Below are positions 1-6,477 of a stretch of DNA of 49,953 bases, piece after piece; the stretch's first letter is position 1; each line of letters starts with the position of its first letter. Both the position numbers and the translations under genes were made by a program. The stretch is from contig JBEGIR010000042.1 in assembly GCA_040224245.1 (NCBI GenBank), forward strand, positions 1-49,953, written 5' to 3'. The notes under the pieces are model-generated. The model saw only the letters and a list, made by a program, of their open reading frames with translations, was not told the origin of the DNA and did no database searches. This DNA is from Puniceicoccaceae bacterium. Its GTDB lineage: Bacteria > Verrucomicrobiota > Verrucomicrobiia > Opitutales > JAFGAQ01.

Positions 1-1525
1 TTCCGCTACGGAACAAAAGAGATTGTTTTTGAACCTGCTACACGGAGGGACGACGTGTATCCTGCTCCGGCGAAGCCGGATCAAGAGAGTCCGTAGGACG
101 AACGGTGTTAGCTTGGGTGGTTATAGGTTATAGGCGATAGGGTATGGGACAGGTCTCTCGTCCTGATCAAAAGTTGACACCTTGTGGTTAGTAAATGTTT
201 TGGTATGGTTCTTTCAATATCGGTCTTGCCTGGCAAGGCTGATTGGCTGATGGAGTTGGAACATCGTTCAGCTGTGCTTCACTGGATGGACTGGCGGGGC
301 CAGTCCAACAGGATGCGCTGTGCGCAACAGGTTTTTGTGGGTGTTTTTTGAAGCTGTTGCTGGGAAAGGTCGAACGGTTGAGGTATTCGAGTGTCCAGGG
401 AGCGAAATTTTTCCAAATTCCGCTACGGAACAAAAGAGATTGTTTTTGAACCTGCTACACGGAGGGACGACGTGTATCCTGCTCCGGCGAAGCCGGATCA
501 AGAGAGTCCGTAGGACGAACGATGTTGGATAACAGCGGTTGTATGGAACAGGCTGACGCACTGCTGAGGATGGAACATCGTTCAGCTGCGCTTCACTGGA
601 TGGACTGGCGGGGCCAGTCCAACAGGATGCGCTGCGCGCAACAGGTTTTTGTGGGTGATTTTTGAAGCTGTTGCTGGGAAAGGTCGGACCGTTGAGGTAT
701 TCGAGTGTCCAGGGGTCGAAATTTTTCCAAATTCCGCTACGGAACAAAAGAGATTGTTTTTGAACCTGCTACACGGAGGGACGACGTGTATCCTGTTCCG
801 GCGAAGCCGGATCAAGAGAGTCCGTAGGACGAACGGTGTTGGATAACAGCGGTTGTATGGAACAAGCTGACGCACTGCTGAGGCTGGAACATCGTTTCGC
901 TACGCTTCACTGGATGGACTGGCGGTGCCAGGCCAACAGGATGCGCTGTGCGCAACAGGTTTTTGTGGGTGATTTTTGAAGCTGTTGCTGGGAAAGGTGG
1001 AACCGATGAGGTTTTCGAGTCTCCAGGGGTCGAAATTTTTCCAAATTCCGCTACGGGGGATGATGCCTTGGGAGGAGGGGCATGGCGGGTTGGAACGGCG
1101 GCACCCGACACAAGCGGGAGCCCTACGCAAGATAGGGGAATCGCAATGAGAGAAGATGCTAAAAGAACGGAGTTGGGGAATGGGCGATGGGTCTCGACTA
1201 AAACCTATCTGTGTTTTCTGCGAAATCTGTGGTTTAGAAAGAATCGATGCTTTGGGTGGTCAGTGTTTGAGAATGCTGACGCGCTGCTGGAGTTGAAACA
1301 TCGTTTCGCTGTGCTTCACTGGATGGACTGGCCGGGCCAGTCCAACAGGATGCGCTGAGCGCAACAGGTTTCTTGTGGGTAGTTCTTGAACCTGTTACTG
1401 GGAAAGGTCGAACCGATGAGGTTTTCGAGTGTCTAGGAGTCGATATTTTTACAAATTACGCTACGGGGGATGATTCCGTGGGAGGAGGGGCATGGTGGGG
1501 TGGAACGGCGGCTCCCGACGAACAG
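1..1525. repeat. Tandem array of palindrome-rich repeat units
   Basis: Direct repeats fill this stretch. The segment beginning TTCCGCTACGGAA recurs at 1, 418, 732 and (partly) 1046; the segment beginning GGAACATCG recurs at 258, 572, 886 and (diverged) 1294. The period is 314 bp for the best copies and about 409 bp for the last pair, whose unit also repeats the segments at 1046-1115 and 1456-1525. Each unit carries perfect short palindromes, mostly with three-base loops: TTCCG-CTA-CGGAA, TCCGGC-GAA-GCCGGA (66-80), TGGACTGGC-GGG-GCCAGTCCA (287-307; 601-621; 915-935 with one mismatch; 1324-1344) and TGCGC-TGT-GCGCA (314-326). Loop bases vary between copies (GGG, GGG, GGT, CGG) while stems are kept. 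The array starts before the window. Short reading frames inside it follow the repeat and are not credible genes. Confidence 0.9.
1204..1236 (-). repeat. Copy of an ACCACAGATTTCGCAG-type dispersed repeat
   Basis: Read on the minus strand this begins CTAAACCACAGATTTCGCAG and continues into ACACAGATAGG. Runs of this type (accacagatttc...acacagat) are, from memory, a common intergenic repeat in Verrucomicrobia, Planctomycetes and Lentisphaerae genomes. A related, more diverged stretch lies at 9713-9800. It sits between the last two units of the tandem array, which accounts for the longer 409-bp spacing there. Confidence 0.5.
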
Positions 1526-2102
1526 TGTTCGAGTAGATGCGAGTAAATCCGAAGGGGCAGAGGCAAAAGATAAAGATTTTCCCTATTCTTGTGGGTTCGT
1601 TTCCGGTAACTCTGGATCTGCCTCAAGGCATGGGCGAACCCTGCGGAGCATCCCTCACTCAGGGGAATGTAAAAAGGATTCAATGATTCACAATTTTGGA
1701 ATCTTGAACTGCAACGACGGTCCGAATTCTCCCGAATCCGGCTACAGTTAAGGAGGTGTGAGTGAAGCGGATCAAGGGAGGGGGTGAGGATTTTTGCGCA
1801 TTTGCATGGAGTTGTTCGTTGTTTTCAGTGAGGTGGTCGGGGACTCAAAAGCTTGTTGGCGCTGTGGAACAGCGTTTTGTGGGCCATAGGCCTTCTAGGT
1901 TGGCATTCGCCAACCGATGTAATAAAATTCGGTTGTTTAAACCATAAATGGCGCTCAAGACGCCAAGTTGGAAGAAAAATAACAGGTAGATGTCACGCTC
2001 TGGAAATACCAGCACGCGCATCGTTCTTGCCTCAATTGCTGACCACTGCTAGCATTTCTACGATTACCAGTGCCTCACCTCGACTCCAGTTTCATTCGCC
2101 TG
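1526..2102. other. Intergenic region with two hairpins, no gene seen
   Basis: No convincing gene. There are two adjacent palindromes, GGCC-ATA-GGCC (1882-1892) and GGTTGGC-ATTC-GCCAACC (1898-1915). They resemble in form, not sequence, the hairpins of the repeat family elsewhere in the window. A purine-rich AGGAGG at 1751-1756 precedes a GTG at 1762, but the 61-codon frame behind it looks random and runs through the hairpins. Confidence 0.6.
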
Positions 2103-3518
2103 ATGAGCATGCTTGTGGTTGCAGCGATGCAGGGAACCGGGCACGCCTCCCCGGAGCAGGCCATCGTCGAGCTGCCAGGATATGTCATTGAGGGCAAACC
2201 GGACCTGCCCGATGCGGAGTCGTGGCGGTATGCAGTGGTCGATGATTTCGAAGTGCTGTGCAATGGTTCGGAAACGAGGGCAACTGAGCTGCTCACCGCA
2301 TTTCAGTGCTTTCGTCAAGCACTTGCCATCGTTCGCCCCGCACCGGAACCCACGCACATTGGCAAATCATTGGTCCTCTGTGGCAGCCGAAACGATTTCA
2401 GGCGTTTCGTTCCGCAGGGAGAGTCGCTCGAAACCGGAATCACCAGCTATCTGCTTCGGGATTCGGAGGTTGCGGTCATCGTCCTCGATTTGAGCACACG
2501 ATACCTTCAAATCTCTGGACTTGCGACCCTGAGCGAAGAGGGTTCAAGAGTCAGGGAACTGGAAGTATCATCGAAGCGGCAGCTCTTCCGACAGTATTTC
2601 CGCTATCAAATCCCTCCTGGCAATACGGCTGCAACTCCGGCGTGGTTCATGGAGGCGATGTGCCAACTGATCATGGATCTGGAGTTCGAGGAACACGTGA
2701 TTCGCTTTGGTAACATTGACAACCGCAAGGGAGCATTGATGCTGCTCGGCGAAGCGACATCGCCTCCAATTGGAAATGGCGCAGTGGATATCGCCAGTTC
2801 GTTTTCGAGATACAAATCGGAACTCACCCTTGCAAATAACGGCGGGTACATCGCCAATGCCTACATCGGAGATCGCCCCTTTCACACCGTATTGAGGCGA
2901 CAGGCACTCATGCCCATGCAGGCACTCTTCGCGGTACAAGCAGACGACCCGGAAGCCCGTAATCCACTCGTGCATCCGCTTTGGACCAAACAAGCCTATG
3001 CTTTTGTACACCTGTGCCTTTTTGGGAATCCAAGTCGGTTTCGAGCAGCGCTCCATGACTTCGTCTTGCGTCTGCAAACCGAACCACTGAGTGAGGCTCT
3101 GTTTCAGGAGTGTTTTGGAATGTCGTTTGAAGCCATGCGTCAAATGTTGAAAGGCTACATCCGCCGACCGGTGGGGAAATACGACCAGTATCGACTGCAA
3201 GAAGGCAGTGAACTGACGGCAAAGCCCGTAGCATTTCGAGAAGCAACACAAGCGCAAATCGCACGAATCCAGGCCGACGCATTCCGCCTTGCGGGTCATC
3301 GGACAGACGCCCTTGAGACGCTGCGCATTGCCTATGACCGGGGAGAGCACGACCCCGAATTGCTTGCAACCCTGGGAGTTAAAGAATTGCACGCGGGCAG
3401 ACGGGATCGTGCGTTGCAGTTTCTGACCCGTGCGACGGAGAACGGTGCCCAACGAGCCTCCGCCTGGGAGGCACTCGATTTCATCCGGCAACGCACACCC
3501 CATGCGGAGCGGAACTGA
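2103..3518 (+). CDS. Exported protein of an Opitutales-type family, with TPR-like C-terminus
   Basis: A 471-residue protein of unknown function. I chose ATG 2103 rather than 2070 because it gives a signal peptide (MSMLVVAAMQGTGHA). The mature N-terminus has VELPGYVIEG followed by ESWRYAVVDDFEVLCNG, a layout I recall from secreted proteins of Opitutales that lack an assigned role. The middle contains TPAWFMEAMCQLIMDLEF, placed like the helix after the active site in gluzincin-fold (peptidase-MA-like) proteins, but no HExxH zinc motif is visible, so peptidase activity is doubtful. The last 90 residues form TPR-like helix pairs (ADAFRLAGHRTDALETL; LGVKELHAGRRDRALQFL). It stands alone, with no close partner on either side. 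Family resemblance is from memory; function is not inferred. Confidence 0.85.
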   Translation: MSMLVVAAMQGTGHASPEQAIVELPGYVIEGKPDLPDAESWRYAVVDDFEVLCNGSETRATELLTAFQCFRQALAIVRPAPEPTHIGKSLVLCGSRNDFRRFVPQGESLETGITSYLLRDSEVAVIVLDLSTRYLQISGLATLSEEGSRVRELEVSSKRQLFRQYFRYQIPPGNTAATPAWFMEAMCQLIMDLEFEEHVIRFGNIDNRKGALMLLGEATSPPIGNGAVDIASSFSRYKSELTLANNGGYIANAYIGDRPFHTVLRRQALMPMQALFAVQADDPEARNPLVHPLWTKQAYAFVHLCLFGNPSRFRAALHDFVLRLQTEPLSEALFQECFGMSFEAMRQMLKGYIRRPVGKYDQYRLQEGSELTAKPVAFREATQAQIARIQADAFRLAGHRTDALETLRIAYDRGEHDPELLATLGVKELHAGRRDRALQFLTRATENGAQRASAWEALDFIRQRTPHAERN

Positions 3519-3881
3519 GCTGCACCATCCATCATGCCGAGCAAATGCGTGATCGAGGCCCAGACGTCTGCGGTGCCAGTGGACGATCCTCGGCAATGAT
3601 GAAGGTCAAAAATATCCATTCACCGGTCAAACAGATCGATTGCCGGATGACTGCATGCATGATATGCTTTGAGAAGTTACCCGACCCTTTCCCCGCAAAA
3701 AGCTGGATGCTTTGTGCAACCCTATGGCTTCGCCGGGCAGATCTCTGTTCACGCCAGCGGATCATCACTGCATTCATCCAACAACGGGCATGGGGGTCGT
3801 GAAACGTTTTTGATCGCTGACACCCTGTATTGACACGAACACGCCGGGTTCACTTCGCTCACCCCAACTCCCCGATTAGCC
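3519..3881. other. Intergenic gap, nothing recognised
   Basis: 363 bases between two plus-strand genes. Short frames on both strands have no recognisable composition or motif. A TTGACA-like hexamer is present near 3830, but no matching -10 follows at the usual distance. I see no terminator or RNA gene. Confidence 0.5.
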
Positions 3882-5570
3882 ATGACAAGCCGACTCCCCC
3901 TTCTCGTTCTCAGTTGTGTTGCGATCCTGCAAGGCAGCTACGCAAACTCCGTTTCGTCGTCAGAAACCCCGAGCGTGATCGTTTCCACCACAGCAGAACC
4001 CATCGCACCGGGACCCTTTGAACCGGACTGGCAGTCCCTTGCTTCGTATGAGATGCCGGAATGGTTTCGGGATGCAAAATTCGGGATTTGGGCACATTGG
4101 GGTCCCCAGTGTGCACCAGAGCAGGGCGATTGGTATGCGCGACACCTCTATTTTGAAGATGGCCCTGCCTGGGGAACCAACGTCACCGCCTTTCATCGCG
4201 ATACCTATGGTCATCCATCGGTGGCAGGGTTCAAGGATGTGATTCACCAATGGACGGCCGAGAAGTGGAATCCAGATGAACTGCTTGAGCTGTATGTGAA
4301 AGCAGGGGCGCGGTACTTCTTTGCCATGGCCAATCATCATGACAATTTTGACCTCTGGGACTCCCAATACCAACCCTGGAACGCCGTTCGCCTGGGACCG
4401 AAACGCAACATCATTGCCGAGTGGGCTCGCGTCGCGCGTTCACACGGACTCAAGCTGGGATTGAGTGTGCATGCCGCACATGCCTGGAGTTGGTATGAAC
4501 CTTCCCAGGGAGCTGACAAAAAGGGTGCCCTGGCAGGAATCCCCTATGACGGAAACCTGACCGCTGAAGACGGGAAGGGAACCTGGTGGGACGGTCTCGA
4601 CCCGCAGGATCTCTACGAGCAGCGCCACACACCCAGTCCGAATTTTGAAGACCCCCTTTCCATTCATTCGCGCTGGAACTGGGACAACGGAGCGGTACTG
4701 CCCGACCAGGCCTACTGCGAGCGGTTTTACAATCGAACCATGGATCTGATCAACCAGTTCAGCCCCGATCTGCTCTACTTCGACGATACTGCACTTCCAC
4801 TCTGGCCCGTCAGCGACGCAGGACTGAAAATCGCCGCCCATTTCTACAATCAGAACCTGGCTCGCAACCCCACAACCGACCCTGGGGTGCTCTTTGCCAA
4901 AATCCTTACCCCCGACCAACGGGAATGCCTGACCTGGGACATCGAACGCGGTGTTCCCACAACCACCCTGCCCTATGCATGGCAAACCGATACCTGCCTG
5001 GGCCACTGGCATTACGATCGATCCGTCTATGAACAGAAAACCTACAAGAGCGCCCGCACTGTCATTCACATGCTGGCCGATATCGTGAGCAAAAACGGAA
5101 ATCTGCTGCTCAGTGTGCCCATCCGCGGAGACGGCACGATCGATGAGGAGGAACGCCGCATTCTTCATGAAATCGCATCGTGGATGAACGTTCATGGTGA
5201 AGCCATCTACGAAACAAGGCCCTGGTCGGTGTTCGGAGAAGGGCCGGCCAGTGAGGGAGTGGAACTCAGAGACCAGGGTTTTAATGAAGGAAAGGGCAAG
5301 CCGTTTACCGCTGAGGATGTTCGCTATACTATGAGCAAAGACGGCCACCACCTCTACATCATCGTCCTGGGCGCACCTCGCCAACCCCTGTCGCTCCAAG
5401 CCCTCGGATGGAACCCTTCCGGACGCCAGATCGAAAACCTACAGTTGATTGGAGACGAGCTTCCCGTTGAATGGGAACAACATGCGGAGTCCCTCAGCAT
5501 CGAGCCACTCGAAGCCGCGCGTTTCAACGACATTGCAATGGTGTTCAAGGTCGACTTTGAAACGAACTGA
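3882..5570 (+). CDS. Secreted alpha-L-fucosidase, GH29
   Basis: 562 residues. Hydrolyses terminal alpha-L-fucose from glycans by a retaining mechanism, probably in the periplasm or outside the cell. Seen: an N-terminal signal peptide (MTSRLPLLVLSCVAILQGSYA); then the GH29 barrel with WFRDAKFGIWAHWGPQ (about residues 60-75), YFFAMANHHDNFDLWDS and KLGLSVHAAHAWSW; and the nucleophile strand DLLYFDD near residue 301. The C-terminal 120 residues (KPFTAEDVRYTMSKDGHHLYIIVLG) look like the usual beta-sandwich. Length fits the family. The acid/base residue varies in GH29 and I cannot place it with confidence. The next genes downstream are a toxin-antitoxin pair and then another glycosidase. No Shine-Dalgarno precedes the ATG. 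Linkage specificity is not readable from sequence. Confidence 0.93.
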   Translation: MTSRLPLLVLSCVAILQGSYANSVSSSETPSVIVSTTAEPIAPGPFEPDWQSLASYEMPEWFRDAKFGIWAHWGPQCAPEQGDWYARHLYFEDGPAWGTNVTAFHRDTYGHPSVAGFKDVIHQWTAEKWNPDELLELYVKAGARYFFAMANHHDNFDLWDSQYQPWNAVRLGPKRNIIAEWARVARSHGLKLGLSVHAAHAWSWYEPSQGADKKGALAGIPYDGNLTAEDGKGTWWDGLDPQDLYEQRHTPSPNFEDPLSIHSRWNWDNGAVLPDQAYCERFYNRTMDLINQFSPDLLYFDDTALPLWPVSDAGLKIAAHFYNQNLARNPTTDPGVLFAKILTPDQRECLTWDIERGVPTTTLPYAWQTDTCLGHWHYDRSVYEQKTYKSARTVIHMLADIVSKNGNLLLSVPIRGDGTIDEEERRILHEIASWMNVHGEAIYETRPWSVFGEGPASEGVELRDQGFNEGKGKPFTAEDVRYTMSKDGHHLYIIVLGAPRQPLSLQALGWNPSGRQIENLQLIGDELPVEWEQHAESLSIEPLEAARFNDIAMVFKVDFETN

Positions 5571-5622
5571 TCTCACGCGTTTGGATCATTCGCCTGCGTT
5601 TATTCCTCGTCATTCATGAAAC

Positions 5623-5650
5623 TTGACATGGCATGACATTTCCTAACATT
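5623..5650 (+). promoter_or_regulatory. Possible promoter of the toxin-antitoxin pair
   Basis: A perfect TTGACA at 5623-5628 is followed after 15-16 bases by TAACAT/AACATT (5644-5650), with the antitoxin ATG at 5659. The leader would be very short. Repeated ACATTTC-like words (5637-5653) could be an operator for the RHH antitoxin. The -10 match is weak, so this is a suggestion only. Confidence 0.35.
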
Positions 5651-5658
5651 TCACTGTT

Positions 5659-5868
5659 ATGAAATCCCATATCAGTGCTACAATCGATGAAAGAGTTGCC
5701 GAAGCACTGGACCGCTTTGGGAAGCAGGAGCGCCGGTCGCGGAGTCAAATCATCGAGATGGCACTGGAAGAGTTTTTGAGTCAACATGTCGGTGTTGAGG
5801 ATGAGATCGTGACTTCTGGAGGATCTTTTGAAGGCAGCTTCAGTCGGGAGGAAACCTATGCGCGTTGA
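5659..5868 (+). CDS. Ribbon-helix-helix (CopG/VapB-type) antitoxin
   Basis: 69 residues. The N-terminal half is a ribbon-helix-helix DNA-binding domain: a beta strand (HISATIDERVAEAL) followed by two helices with RSRSQIIEMALEEFL. The acidic, flexible tail (GVEDEIVTSGGSFEGSFSREE) is the part that normally wraps and blocks the toxin. It overlaps the PIN toxin gene by 11 bases, the usual order for VapBC modules, where the antitoxin also represses the pair. The start is the first ATG after a TTGACA-like element; no Shine-Dalgarno is visible for it. Confidence 0.87.
   Translation: MKSHISATIDERVAEALDRFGKQERRSRSQIIEMALEEFLSQHVGVEDEIVTSGGSFEGSFSREETYAR
5846..5851 (+). promoter_or_regulatory. Strong ribosome binding site fixing the toxin start
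   Basis: GGGAGG lies inside the antitoxin's last codons, six bases before the ATG at 5858. It selects that start over the in-frame ATG at 5828 and implies translational coupling of toxin to antitoxin. Confidence 0.75.
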
Positions 5869-6313
5869 GGCACTCTCGGGCCGAATACTTATCGACACGA
5901 ACGTACTGCTCTACGCCACTCTCGCTGGAGATTCTCGACATGCTCGGGCACGCGAGGTTCTGGCACTTCGTCACCGTCCAGAGGTGGCCTTGTTCATATC
6001 TGTGCAAAATTTGGCTGAGCTGTATCCGAATCTCACGGGTCCCAAAACACAGCCACCGAACAGTCCCGAACTAGCAAGGGAAAAGATCCGGTCACTGTCC
6101 CGCCTGCGCGGACTGAACGTACTTCCGCTCACACTTGAGAGCGTTCATCGGGCACTGGATATTTGCGTCGCAGGCAAGGTAACTCGACAACACTATTTTG
6201 ATCGTCAACTCGCTGCCCTGATGAACCGTGAAAGAATCCCCATTATTCTCACCGAAAATGTGAAGGATTTTTTGGATATTGAAGGCATCACTCCCCTAGA
6301 CCCTTTTGCCTGA
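5858..6313 (+). CDS. PIN-domain ribonuclease toxin (VapC-like)
   Basis: 151 residues from the ATG that follows a strong ribosome binding site. PIN-domain fold: RILIDTNVLLYA supplies Asp13, NLAELY gives Glu54, YFDRQLAALM gives Asp115, and LTENVKDF is the fourth motif with Asn where some relatives have Asp. These acidic residues bind Mg2+ in the nuclease site. Known VapC toxins cut tRNA or rRNA; the target here cannot be read from sequence. It overlaps its RHH antitoxin by 11 bases. The pair interrupts two plus-strand polysaccharide genes, a typical place for a mobile or selfish addiction module; no transposon ends are visible. Confidence 0.88.
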   Translation: MRVEALSGRILIDTNVLLYATLAGDSRHARAREVLALRHRPEVALFISVQNLAELYPNLTGPKTQPPNSPELAREKIRSLSRLRGLNVLPLTLESVHRALDICVAGKVTRQHYFDRQLAALMNRERIPIILTENVKDFLDIEGITPLDPFA

Positions 6314-6418
6314 GCAGGAACGTCCCCACCTCACCTTTTTTCCGGATAGTCTTGCAGCCGAAGCGAAAGCACTCAATTTTTGAGCAATACCCGCAAACTC
6401 CCCCTTTGCCGAAAGTTG

Positions 6419-6439
6419 CCCTGTCTCCGAAAGACAGGG
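6419..6439 (+). promoter_or_regulatory. Hairpin in the GH115 upstream region
   Basis: CCCTGTCT-CCGAA-AGACAGGG, an 8-bp perfect stem with a 5-base loop, 38 bases before the ATG at 6478. No T-run follows, so it is not a classic terminator. It could be a 5' leader structure or an attenuated end of the toxin transcript. Confidence 0.45.
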
Positions 6440-6477
6440 TCCTGAATACTTCAATCGGATCAATCAAAGGCAAACTG

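Noticed and set aside
188-1130. Several overlapping frames of 60-160 codons on both strands within the tandem repeats
   Set aside because: They repeat with the DNA period, change frame between copies and show no domain-like composition; they are by-products of the repeats.
1-1525. CRISPR array
   Set aside because: The period is 314-409 bp with no short repeat/unique spacer alternation, and no cas genes are present.
1762-1947. Small gene with a good AGGAGG ahead of a GTG
   Set aside because: The 61-codon product is Trp/Arg/Cys-rich, runs through two hairpins and has no continuation; chance is likelier.
3545-3802. 85-codon frame in the gap before GH29
   Set aside because: Random-looking sequence with overlapping frame on the other strand and no start signal.
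4440-5399. 319-codon minus-strand frame
   Set aside because: Opposite the well-supported GH29 gene; no recognisable motif.
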